From NCBI GenBank assembly GCA_015654715.1, contig JAATGK010000290.1, forward strand, positions 1-5,406: a DNA stretch of 5,406 nucleotides, in the 5' to 3' direction. Position 1 is the first letter of the stretch, and the number at the start of each line of letters is the position of its first letter. The DNA is from Alphaproteobacteria bacterium. GTDB taxonomy: Bacteria > Pseudomonadota > Alphaproteobacteria > Micropepsales > Micropepsaceae. Below the pieces are notes generated by a model. That model was not told the origin of the DNA. It was given only the letters and a program-made list of their open reading frames with translations, and searched no databases. The position numbers were made by a program, and so were the translations under genes. This document shows, piece after piece, positions 1 to 5,406 of this stretch.

Positions 1-76
1 GCCCAAATGCGCCGTGCTGCACAAGCCGATGGACGTCGAGAGCTTCTTCTCGGTGATCGGCAAGCTGGCGGCTTGA
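1..76 (+). CDS. C-terminal end of a probable response-regulator receiver domain protein (partial)
   Basis: An open frame enters from the left edge with its first whole codon at 2-4 and stops at TGA 74-76, leaving 24 residues. The visible end reads CAVLHKPMDVESFFSVIGKL followed by two alanines. A hydrophobic strand, then a Lys-Pro pair, then an acidic and hydrophobic helix is how CheY-like receiver domains end; the conserved lysine after beta-5 helps form the phosphorylation site. The protein stops soon after this helix, so it may be a stand-alone receiver or a protein with a C-terminal receiver. The phospho-acceptor aspartate lies outside the window. It runs in the same direction as ppk2 but is 106 nt from it, so co-transcription is possible but not shown. 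The family call rests on one short motif and is tentative. Confidence 0.5.
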   Translation, partial: PKCAVLHKPMDVESFFSVIGKLAA

Positions 77-112
77 CGCTGCCGGATAAGTGGTACCCCA
101 TATTGCCGGTGC

Positions 113-163
113 CGCGGCCATCCGTTAACGGAGCGTTGGCGGCGATGCGGCATGATGGCCGCG
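113..163. repeat. Inverted repeat enclosing a 12-bp palindrome upstream of ppk2
   Basis: The arms CGCGGCCATC (113-122) and GATGGCCGCG (154-163) are perfect reverse complements separated by 31 nt. The perfect palindrome TCCGTTAACGGA (121-132) overlaps the left arm and runs into the loop. No T-run follows, so a classic terminator is not supported. The palindrome could be an operator for a dimeric regulator and the arms could form a hairpin in the transcript, but both ideas are inference. I see no convincing -35/-10 pair in the 77-182 gap. Confidence 0.4.
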
Positions 164-182
164 CGATATTTTGGTGACCCCC

Positions 183-1079
183 ATGAGCGTCCAGCATCAG
201 CTCCACCATCTCCATCTCGGCGGCGAACTCTTGCGTGACGCCAAGGAACGCGCCCGGGTCGAAAAGCATTGGCACGTGCTGGGCGACGCCAAACCGCCCA
301 AGCCGCCGAAGAAAAAGTATTCCTACATCGACGAACTGACCCGGCTGCAGTTCGAACTCCTCAAGCTGCAGGAATGGGTGCGGCTGCAAGGCTTACGCGT
401 CGTCATCATTTTCGAAGGCCGCGATGCGGCGGGCAAGGGCGGCGTCATCAAGCGCATCGCCGAATGTCTCAATCCGCGTTCCTGCCGCGTCGTGGCACTG
501 GCGACGCCGACCGAAAAGGAACGCGGCCAGTGGTATTTCCAGCGCTATGTCGAGCAGCTTCCGGCCAAGGGCGAAATCGTGCTGTTCGACCGCTCCTGGT
601 ACAACCGCGCCGGTGTCGAGCATGTGATGGAGTTCTGCTCCAAGGACGAATACAAGGAATTTCTGCGCTCCTGCCCGCTGTTCGAAGAGATGCTGGTCAG
701 GAGCGGCATCATCCTCATCAAATACTGGTTCAGCGTCAATGATGAGGAACAGGAACGCCGCTTCCTCGAACGCATGAAAAATCCGATCAAGCGCTGGAAG
801 CTGTCGCCGATGGACGTCGAAAGCCGCGAGCGCTGGGTCGAGTACTCCAAGGCCAAAGACGTCATGCTGAAGCACACCGACAAGAAGCTGACGCCTTGGT
901 ACGTCGTCAATGCCGACAACAAGAAGAAGGCGCGGCTCAACTGCATCGCGCATCTGCTCCGGCAGATTCCGTATAAGGACCTGACTCCGGTCCAAATCGA
1001 ACTGCCGCCGCGCCAGCCCGAAACCGGCTATCGCCGCCCCAAGAAGTCGAAGCAGAATTGGGTCAAGGAGTGGTACTAG
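183..1079 (+). CDS. ppk2: Polyphosphate kinase 2, class I-like (polyP:NDP phosphotransferase)
   Basis: The protein has 298 residues, the usual length for single-domain PPK2 enzymes. These cytosolic enzymes move phosphate between polyphosphate and nucleoside diphosphates (ADP/GDP to ATP/GTP, reversible). The P-loop kinase fold is visible: Walker A GRDAAGKGG at 79-87, the second motif VLFDRSWYNRAGVE at 133-146 with the catalytic-type Asp136 and Arg137, a lid segment with IKRWKLSPMD near 202-211, and PWYVVNADNKKKAR near 238-251. The single domain and overall resemblance to the rhizobial PPK2 SMc02148 favour class I; substrate preference is inferred from this. Start: in-frame TTG 171, GTG 174 and ATG 183 are all possible and none has a clear Shine-Dalgarno sequence. 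I chose ATG 183 because it is the first ATG in frame and keeps the usual length. The gene converges on gmk, with 57 nt between the two stop codons. Confidence 0.93.
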   Translation: MSVQHQLHHLHLGGELLRDAKERARVEKHWHVLGDAKPPKPPKKKYSYIDELTRLQFELLKLQEWVRLQGLRVVIIFEGRDAAGKGGVIKRIAECLNPRSCRVVALATPTEKERGQWYFQRYVEQLPAKGEIVLFDRSWYNRAGVEHVMEFCSKDEYKEFLRSCPLFEEMLVRSGIILIKYWFSVNDEEQERRFLERMKNPIKRWKLSPMDVESRERWVEYSKAKDVMLKHTDKKLTPWYVVNADNKKKARLNCIAHLLRQIPYKDLTPVQIELPPRQPETGYRRPKKSKQNWVKEWY

Positions 1080-1081
1080 GA

Positions 1082-1124
1082 GCGCAATCGGAAAAGTGTG
1101 AAGCGGTTTTCCGATAGATTGCGC
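1082..1124 (+). repeat. Palindromic intergenic repeat, copy 1 (ppk2/gmk convergent gap)
   Basis: The outer arms GCGCAATC (1082-1089) and GATTGCGC (1117-1124) pair perfectly. The inner arms GGAAAA (1090-1095) and TTTTCC (1107-1112) also pair, with GATA (1113-1116) unpaired and GTGTGAAGCGG as the loop. The core matches copy 2 at 3899-3942 at 20 of 23 positions, counted by eye. It lies 2 nt after the ppk2 TAG and 12 nt beyond the gmk stop codon, so a transcript from either side could fold it. A role as bidirectional terminator or mRNA-end stabiliser is inference; there is no strong U-run outside the stem. Confidence 0.85.
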
Positions 1125-1136
1125 GACCAGAAATAA

Positions 1137-1772
1137 TCACTCCCCCCGCATCAGCCCTTCGACAAATTCAAACAATCCCGGCTGGCGTTCGCGTTTGAGG
1201 CGTTCGGCTTTCAGGATGACATCGACCTGTGCCTGGGCTTTGGCGACATCGTCGTTGATGATGACGTAGTCGTATTCGGCCCAGTGGCTGATTTCACCAT
1301 CGGCCTTGCCCATGCGTTTGGCGATGACGTCGGCTTGGTCTTCGGCGCGGGTACGCAGGCGCCGTTCCAATTCGATGCGCGCCGGCGGCAGCACGAAAAT
1401 GGAAACCACATCGTCGCGCGCTTGCTGGCGGAGCTGCTGGGTGCCCTGCCAATCGATGTCGAACAGCACATCGCGGCCCGCCGCGAGCGCATCGAACACC
1501 GGCTTCTTGGGCGTGCCGTAATGATTGCCGAACACCTCGGCGTGTTCGAGGAACGCATCCTGCTGCACCATGCGCAGGAATTCCTCCACGCTGAGGAAGG
1601 AATAGTCCTGACCGTTGACCTCGCCGGGACGCGGCAGCCGCGTCGTCGCCGACACGCTCATCGTCACATTGGGATCATTGGCGAGCAGTCCGCGCGACAA
1701 CGTGGTCTTGCCCGCGCCCGAAGGCGAAGACAGCACCAGCATCAATCCGCGGCGTTGGATTTCGAGGGTCAT
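1137..1772 (-). CDS. gmk: Guanylate kinase
   Basis: This 211-residue protein is of standard guanylate kinase length. It catalyses ATP-dependent phosphorylation of GMP/dGMP to GDP/dGDP in the cytosol, an essential step in purine nucleotide supply. The P-loop SSPSGAGKTT is at 15-24. The GMP-binding region follows: SATTRLPRPGEVNGQDYSF at 41-59 with Arg45, Arg48 and Tyr57, and EHAEVFGNHYGTP at 76-88. The DIDWQG motif is at 105-110. The Arg-rich lid segment RLRTRAEDQADVIAKRM covers 138-154. The start is ATG at 1772-1770, placed a few residues before the P-loop strand as in the family. The frame stays open further upstream, but that extension only overlaps yicC out of frame. The ATG overlaps the yicC stop codon as ATGA (1772-1769). 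The nearest GGGAG lies about 17 nt upstream, too far for normal spacing, so translation is probably coupled to yicC. Last gene of the train. Confidence 0.97.
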   Translation of the reverse strand: MTLEIQRRGLMLVLSSPSGAGKTTLSRGLLANDPNVTMSVSATTRLPRPGEVNGQDYSFLSVEEFLRMVQQDAFLEHAEVFGNHYGTPKKPVFDALAAGRDVLFDIDWQGTQQLRQQARDDVVSIFVLPPARIELERRLRTRAEDQADVIAKRMGKADGEISHWAEYDYVIINDDVAKAQAQVDVILKAERLKRERQPGLFEFVEGLMRGE

Positions 1773-2656
1773 TCGACGTTCTGCAACTGCTCCCGGAACT
1801 GGTCGATCGCGGTCTTCAAGTCGAGCCCGATACGGGTCAGCTCGCTGTCGGCCGATTTCGAACACAGCGTGTTGGCTTCGCGATTGAATTCCTGCGCCAG
1901 GAAATCGAGGCGCCGTCCCACGGCATCGCCGCTCGCAATCAGGCGCCGCGCTTCGGAGACATGCGAGCCGAGGCGGTCGAGTTCCTCGCGGATGTCGGCT
2001 TTGGTGGCGAGCAGCGCGATTTCCAATTCCAGACGTTCGGCGGACACCGCACCGGGGGCGAGCAGATCGGCAAGCTGTGCCGTGAGGCGATCTTGGATCG
2101 CGGCGGGCTGGGTGGCGGCGGCCTTGGCGGCGGCTTCGGTCAGGCGGGCGATGTCGTTGATCTGGCCGCCGAGCACGACGGCGAGCTTGGCGCCTTCGAT
2201 AGCGCGCGCCTTGGCGAGATGGTCGAAACATTCCGCCAGAGTCTTGAGCAGAGCAGTGTCGCGCGCCGCCTGTTCTTCGGCGTCGGGCAACAGCGCTTCG
2301 TCCTGGATCACGACGCCCTTGAGCGCCAAGAGCCCGTCGACGCGCGCCGGCGGCAGGCCGGTCTCGGCTGCCACTTCCTTGGCGATCTTCACCGCCGAGG
2401 CGAGCGCCACCGCGTCGATTCTGAGACCATGCGCGCCCGCGCCCGGATCGTAGCTGAGCGACGCCTGGATGTTGCCGCGCTTGAAACGGCTGGCGGCAAG
2501 GGCGCGGGCCGCCGGTTCGATCGCTTCGAATCCGGGCGGCAGACGCAGGCGCAACTCGAGCCCGCGGCCGTTGACGCTGCGCGCCTCCCAGCGCCAGCGG
2601 GCGGTGTCACGGCCGCCATGGCCTTCGGCAAAACCGGTCATGCTAACGAGGGGCAT
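1769..2656 (-). CDS. yicC: YicC/YloC family protein (probable endoribonuclease family)
   Basis: The protein has 295 residues, normal for the YicC family (N-terminal YicC domain plus C-terminal DUF1732). The N-terminus carries SMTGFAEG at 5-12 and WEARSVNGRGLELRLRLP at 23-40. The C-terminus carries DIREELDRLGSHV at 221-233, GRRLDFLAQEFNREANTLCS at 247-266, and ends FREQLQNVE. These are the family's most conserved blocks. From established work, E. coli YicC and B. subtilis YloC are linked to RNA cleavage or small-RNA turnover, but the physiological targets are unclear, so I keep the family name. The middle (about 80-215) is Ala-rich and helical in character. The ATG at 2656-2654 is supported by a GGAG six nt upstream and by the family N-terminus. 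It overlaps gmk by 4 nt, a pairing found in many bacteria. mltG lies 225 nt upstream, across a repeat element. Confidence 0.94.
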   Translation of the reverse strand: MPLVSMTGFAEGHGGRDTARWRWEARSVNGRGLELRLRLPPGFEAIEPAARALAASRFKRGNIQASLSYDPGAGAHGLRIDAVALASAVKIAKEVAAETGLPPARVDGLLALKGVVIQDEALLPDAEEQAARDTALLKTLAECFDHLAKARAIEGAKLAVVLGGQINDIARLTEAAAKAAATQPAAIQDRLTAQLADLLAPGAVSAERLELEIALLATKADIREELDRLGSHVSEARRLIASGDAVGRRLDFLAQEFNREANTLCSKSADSELTRIGLDLKTAIDQFREQLQNVE

Positions 2657-2662
2657 CGGCGA

Positions 2663-2666
2663 CTCC
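2663..2666 (-). promoter_or_regulatory. Ribosome binding site of yicC
   Basis: On the minus strand GGAG sits 6 nt before the yicC ATG (2656-2654). It is well spaced, decides the start over the in-frame ATG five codons further in, and is the clearest Shine-Dalgarno sequence in the window. It lies outside the neighbouring repeat, so yicC keeps its own translation initiation site despite the element upstream. Confidence 0.7.
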
Positions 2667-2702
2667 AGAAATTTGGCCGGACCTTACAGCCGCGTAAAAT
2701 CA

Positions 2703-2875
2703 CTGTCATCCCCAGCCGAGCGTAGCGAGGGGAAGGGGACCCAGGATTTCCAGGCAAGACGACCGACGAGAACAGGTAAAATGTGCCACGCTTCCAAGAA
2801 CGCGATAGCGACACGACCTGGGTCCCCTTCCCTTCGCATCGCGCTAGCGCGCGATTGCTCAGCCGGGGATGACAG
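2703..2875. repeat. 173-bp nested inverted-repeat element between mltG and yicC
   Basis: The outer arms CTGTCATCCCC (2703-2713) and GGGGATGACAG (2865-2875) are perfect reverse complements. The inner arms GGGAAGGGGACCCAGG (2730-2745) and CCTGGGTCCCCTTCCC (2817-2832) are a perfect 16-bp match, extended about five more pairs through one G-T. The right half has an extra perfect palindrome CGCGCTAGCGCG (2840-2851) without a partner on the left. The central 71 nt (2746-2816) shows no structure or gene that I recognise. No transposase is present. It resembles dispersed intergenic repeats beginning GTCATCCCC that I know from alphaproteobacterial chromosomes; a MITE-like or REP-like origin is inference. 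It fills most of the 225-nt mltG-yicC gap, and a transcript crossing it would form a long hairpin. Confidence 0.8.
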
Positions 2876-2881
2876 CACCGC

Positions 2882-3859
2882 TTACTTCTCGCCCTTGAGA
2901 TGGATCTTACGCCACTTGATGACGTTCTTGGTCTGGGTGTCGATATTGTCGGCGAAGACGTGGCCGCCGCTGCCGTTGGCGACGAAATAGAGGTCTTTGG
3001 TGCTCAGCGGATTGAGCACCGCGGCGATGGAATCCTTGCCCGGATTGCAAATCGGATGCGGCGGCAGACCGGCGATCACATAGGTGTTGTAGGGCGTCGC
3101 ACCATGGACTTCGCTGGCCAAAAGGCGGCGGCCGATCGGATAGCCCTTGGTGATGCCGTAGATGATGGTGGGATCGGATTCGAGCTTCATTCCGATCCTC
3201 AGCCGGTTCATGAACACCGACGCGATATGCGGGCGTTCCGAGGCGATGCCGGTTTCCTTCTCGACAATGGACGCCAGCACCAGGGCTTCCGCCTTGGTCT
3301 TGATCGGCAGGCCGGCCGCGCGGTTCGCCCACAATTTGTCGAGCAGCTCGGTTTGCGCCTTGTGCATTTTGGCGATCAGTTCGGCCCGCGTGTCGCCGCG
3401 CTGGAACAGATAGGTCTCGGGCAGCAGGCTGCCTTCCGGCGGCACCGCGCCGGCACCGCCCTTGAGCAACGCGTCGGCCTTGACGATGTCGTAGACCATC
3501 CGGCTGGTGAGACCTTCGGCGACCGTCACCTTGTGCGGGATCGACTTGCCTTCGATCAGGATGGTCATGATCGCTTGCATGCTGGCGCGCGACGGGATCG
3601 CGTATTCACCGGCTTTGAGCTGCGGCGCTTTGCCGAGCACGCGCACGCCGATCTGGAACACTTCCGGCCGCTCGATCACGCCGGCGTCGGCGAGCGATTG
3701 CGCCACGCCTTTGATGCCAATGCCGGGTTTGATCACGACGTCGGTTGTGCTGCCGGATTTGGCGGCGGGGCCGGGCGCCACGAACGCGGCATAGGTCCAC
3801 TCGATCGCGCCTGCGGCGATCAAGACGACGAGCAACAGAAACACGAGAGATTTCTTCAT
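2882..3859 (-). CDS. mltG: Endolytic murein transglycosylase MltG (YceG-like)
   Basis: The protein has 325 residues, close to the family's usual 320-350. MltG is an inner-membrane lytic transglycosylase that cleaves nascent glycan strands and is proposed to end their elongation. Residues 5-27 form one hydrophobic segment after MKKS, fitting an N-terminal anchor with the rest in the periplasm. A LysM-like region follows at about 40-105, with IKPGIGIKGVAQSLADAGVI at 43-62. The catalytic domain contains PEGSLLPETY (141-150), LASIVEKETG (195-204) with Glu200 matching the catalytic glutamate of E. coli MltG by motif, ASVFMNRLRIGMKLESDPTI (213-232), TPYNTY (255-260), GLPPHPICNPG (264-274) and LYFVANGSGGHVF (290-302). 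The start ATG 3859-3857 is followed directly by the signal anchor; AGGGGG lies only 2 nt before it. Oddity: the usual His-Asn pair in the tail is Gln-Thr (309-310). It is 85 nt downstream of fabF. Confidence 0.95.
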   Translation of the reverse strand: MKKSLVFLLLVVLIAAGAIEWTYAAFVAPGPAAKSGSTTDVVIKPGIGIKGVAQSLADAGVIERPEVFQIGVRVLGKAPQLKAGEYAIPSRASMQAIMTILIEGKSIPHKVTVAEGLTSRMVYDIVKADALLKGGAGAVPPEGSLLPETYLFQRGDTRAELIAKMHKAQTELLDKLWANRAAGLPIKTKAEALVLASIVEKETGIASERPHIASVFMNRLRIGMKLESDPTIIYGITKGYPIGRRLLASEVHGATPYNTYVIAGLPPHPICNPGKDSIAAVLNPLSTKDLYFVANGSGGHVFADNIDTQTKNVIKWRKIHLKGEK

Positions 3860-3898
3860 GGCCCCCTACTCTACGCCCAGGCCTGAATTTCAATAGCC

Positions 3899-3942
3899 GC
3901 GCTCGCGGACGGAAAACCGGTTTCCACTTTTCCTGCGAGCGC
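3899..3942 (-). repeat. Palindromic intergenic repeat, copy 2 (fabF-mltG gap)
   Basis: Read on the minus strand, outer arms GCGCTCGC (3942-3935) and GCGAGCGC (3906-3899) pair perfectly. Inside them GGAAAA (3933-3928) pairs with TTTTCC (3916-3911), leaving GTCC unpaired on the 3' side and one A on the 5' side. The core has the same GGAAAAGTG and CGGTTTTCC ends as copy 1. The outer arm differs in sequence from copy 1 but stays complementary. It begins 2 nt after the fabF TAG and takes up half of the 85-nt gap before mltG. It may attenuate transcription into mltG or protect the fabF 3' end; neither is shown. Confidence 0.85.
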
Positions 3943-3944
3943 TT

Positions 3945-5204
3945 CTATTCCGGACGCGTCAAAATCAGACAGGCGTTGGTGCCGCCGAAACCGAACGAAT
4001 TCGACATCGCGACTCGGACATCGCGCTTGATGGCGGTGTGCGGCACCAGATTCATCTTGGTCTCGACATCCGGATTGTCGAGATTGAGCGTCGGCGGGAT
4101 GATGCTGTCGCGCATGGCGAGCAGACAGAAGATCGCTTCCACCGCCCCGGCCGCCCCGAGCATATGACCGGTCGACGACTTGGTCGAACTCATCGCCTTG
4201 CCCGGCGCCGCATCGCCCAAGAAACGTTCCACCGCCGCCAGTTCGATCGGATCGGCCATCGTCGAGGTGCCGTGGGCATTGACGTAATCGATGTCGGCGG
4301 GCGCCAGACCGGAGCGCTTCAACGCCATTTTCATGGCGCGGAAACCGCCGTTACCGTCTTCCGCCGGAGCGGTGATGTGGAAAGCGTCGCCCGACAGGCC
4401 GTAGCCTTTCACTTCGCCGTAGATCTTGGCGCCGCGCGCCTTGGCATGCTCGTATTCTTCGAGCACCACCACACCGGCGCCTTCGCCCATGACGAAGCCG
4501 TCGCGATCCTTGTCGTAAGGACGCGAGGCCTTTTCGGGCGTGTCGTTGTACCTGGTCGCCAGGGCCCGGCAGGCGTTGAAGCCGGCAACACCGAGACGGC
4601 AGATCGTCGCTTCGGTACCGCCCGCCAGCATGACGTCGGCATCATCGAGCGCAATCATCCGCGCCGCATCGCCGATGGCATGGGCCCCGGTGGCGCAAGC
4701 CGTCACCACCGCCGAGTTCGGCCCTTTGTAGCCGAACCGGATCGAGGCGTAGCCCGACACCAGATTGATCAGACGCCCAGGGATGAAGAACGGCGAAATC
4801 CGCCGCGGGCCCTTTTCGGCCAGCAACAGCGCCGCTTCCGCGATTCCCTCAAGGCCGCCAACACCCGAGCCGATCAGGACGCCTGTGCGTTCCCTTTCGT
4901 CTTCGCTCGCAGGGACCCAGCCCGAATCGGTGACCGCCTGCTGCGCCGCCGCGAGGCCGAAGACGATGAACTCGTCGACCTTGCGCAGCTCTTTGGGGTC
5001 CACCCAGGCAGCGGCATTGAACGACCCGTTCGAGCCGTCGCCCTTGGGAACCATGCAGGCGATCTTGGTAGCCAGATCGTCGGTGTTGAACTTATCGATG
5101 CGCCGCGCACCCGATTGACCGGCGACGAGGCGTGACCAAGTGCCTTCCACGTCGCTCGCAAGCGGCGTGACAAGCCCCAGCCCTGTCACAACGACTCTAC
5201 GCAT
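3945..5204 (-). CDS. fabF: 3-oxoacyl-[acyl-carrier-protein] synthase II (KAS II)
   Basis: This 419-residue protein is a full-length FabF. It condenses malonyl-ACP with acyl-ACP in the elongation cycle of type II fatty acid synthesis, in the cytosol. The thiolase fold begins with MRRVVVTGLGLVTPL. The catalytic Cys170 lies in VVTACATGAH (166-175). His311 is in NAHGTST (309-315). Lys342 and His347 are in TKSSTGHMLGAAGAVE (341-356). The gatekeeper loop SFGFGGTN is at 403-410. Offsets from the E. coli catalytic residues are a constant 7-8, so no large insertion or deletion is present. The active site is the Cys-His-His type of elongating KAS I/II, not the Cys-His-Asn type of FabH. The ATG 5204-5202 matches the family N-terminus. 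Only 18 nt separate it from the acpP stop codon, with a poor Shine-Dalgarno match, so translation probably depends on acpP. Its TAG stop is followed 2 nt later by repeat copy 2. Confidence 0.97.
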   Translation of the reverse strand: MRRVVVTGLGLVTPLASDVEGTWSRLVAGQSGARRIDKFNTDDLATKIACMVPKGDGSNGSFNAAAWVDPKELRKVDEFIVFGLAAAQQAVTDSGWVPASEDERERTGVLIGSGVGGLEGIAEAALLLAEKGPRRISPFFIPGRLINLVSGYASIRFGYKGPNSAVVTACATGAHAIGDAARMIALDDADVMLAGGTEATICRLGVAGFNACRALATRYNDTPEKASRPYDKDRDGFVMGEGAGVVVLEEYEHAKARGAKIYGEVKGYGLSGDAFHITAPAEDGNGGFRAMKMALKRSGLAPADIDYVNAHGTSTMADPIELAAVERFLGDAAPGKAMSSTKSSTGHMLGAAGAVEAIFCLLAMRDSIIPPTLNLDNPDVETKMNLVPHTAIKRDVRVAMSNSFGFGGTNACLILTRPE

Positions 5205-5222
5205 CTATATTCAGTCAGGTAA

Positions 5223-5406
5223 TCAGGTGTTGGCCTTGTCGATGTATTTGACGGCATCACCGACGGTTACAATCGACTCCGCAGCGTCATCGGGGATCTC
5301 GATACCGAATTCCTCTTCAAACGCCATCACCAGTTCGACCGTATCCAGGCTGTCGGCGCCGAGGTCTTCGATGAACGACGCTGTGTCGGTGACCTTCTCG
5401 GCATCC
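5223..5406 (-). CDS. acpP: Acyl carrier protein (partial, N-terminus outside window)
   Basis: The minus-strand frame ends at TGA 5225-5223 and runs off the right edge. Sixty residues are visible, ending [17 protein letters not shown]. The 4'-phosphopantetheine attachment motif [20 protein letters not shown] is intact, with the modified serine encoded at 5351-5349. The fragment is strongly acidic, as expected of ACP. Bacterial AcpP is usually about 78 residues with this serine near position 36-37, so about 17-18 residues are missing. AcpP carries growing acyl chains as thioesters through fatty acid, phospholipid and lipid A synthesis. Its place directly before fabF is the standard bacterial arrangement and marks it as the housekeeping ACP. 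Its promoter and start are not visible here. Confidence 0.96.
   Translation of the reverse strand, partial: DAEKVTDTASFIEDLGADSLDTVELVMAFEEEFGIEIPDDAAESIVTVGDAVKYIDKANT

Noticed and set aside
73..104. Possible promoter with TTGACG (73-78) upstream of ppk2
   Set aside because: The nearest -10-like sequence, CATATT (99-104), gives a 20-nt spacer and matches poorly, and the -35 overlaps the stop codon of the preceding gene. Not enough to annotate.
393..995. 200-codon minus-strand open frame opposite ppk2
   Set aside because: Antisense to a full-length PPK2 with conserved motifs; no start signal or domain of its own.
1773..2231. N-terminal extension of guanylate kinase by about 153 residues
   Set aside because: The extra residues are an out-of-frame reading of yicC and are Arg-rich. 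The ATGA overlap and normal 211-residue length support ATG at 1772.
1284..2453. 389-codon plus-strand open frame opposite gmk and yicC
   Set aside because: It lies antisense to two clear genes, is rich in Arg and Ala with no family motif, and is the usual by-product of GC-rich codon use.
2746..2816. Small RNA or cargo gene in the centre of the 173-bp element
   Set aside because: No hairpin plus T-run, no coding pattern and no recognisable RNA family can be seen in these 71 nt.
2684..2878. 64-codon minus-strand open frame between mltG and yicC
   Set aside because: It coincides almost exactly with the 173-bp inverted-repeat element, has no good ribosome binding site, and its peptide (such as PFPSLRSAGDDS) is just the translated repeat arms.
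2900..3886. 328-codon plus-strand open frame opposite mltG
   Set aside because: The antisense strand of an intact mltG with all family motifs; its translation is Asp/Arg/Gly-rich with no recognisable domain.
4038..5135. 365-codon plus-strand open frame opposite fabF
   Set aside because: A mirror frame of fabF; its His/Arg-rich composition reflects reverse-complemented GC-rich codons.

Overview
The window looks like ordinary chromosomal DNA from a GC-rich alphaproteobacterium, probably of the rhizobial/Hyphomicrobiales type or a near relative. The main reason is the gene order acpP-fabF-mltG-yicC-gmk on the minus strand. I know that arrangement from Alphaproteobacteria, whereas gamma-proteobacteria keep mltG beside pabC and tmk. 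The style of the intergenic palindromes also fits. The lineage below class level is inference.

Layout, left to right. Positions 1-76 hold the last codons of a plus-strand gene whose end resembles a response-regulator receiver domain. Positions 77-182 are a short leader with a 12-bp palindrome and a flanking inverted repeat. Positions 183-1079 encode a complete class I-like polyphosphate kinase 2 (plus strand). It converges on a minus-strand gene train that reads from the right edge leftward: acpP (cut by the window edge), fabF, mltG, yicC and gmk, ending at 1137.

How the genes fit together. AcpP and FabF elongate fatty acids for the membrane. MltG trims nascent peptidoglycan at the inner membrane. 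YicC is an RNA-processing or RNase-family protein. Gmk makes GDP/dGDP, and the convergent PPK2 could charge nucleoside diphosphates from polyphosphate. The train links envelope growth with nucleotide supply. acpP-fabF (18-nt gap) and yicC-gmk (4-nt overlap) are tightly coupled. The two looser gaps, fabF-mltG (85 nt) and mltG-yicC (225 nt), each contain a palindromic repeat.

I see no unknown enzyme system, phage, IS transposase, CRISPR array, tRNA or rRNA. The notable signal is non-coding. Two copies of one palindromic element have a conserved core but different, still self-complementary outer stems, and each begins exactly 2 nt after a TAG stop codon. A separate 173-bp nested inverted repeat lies between mltG and yicC.
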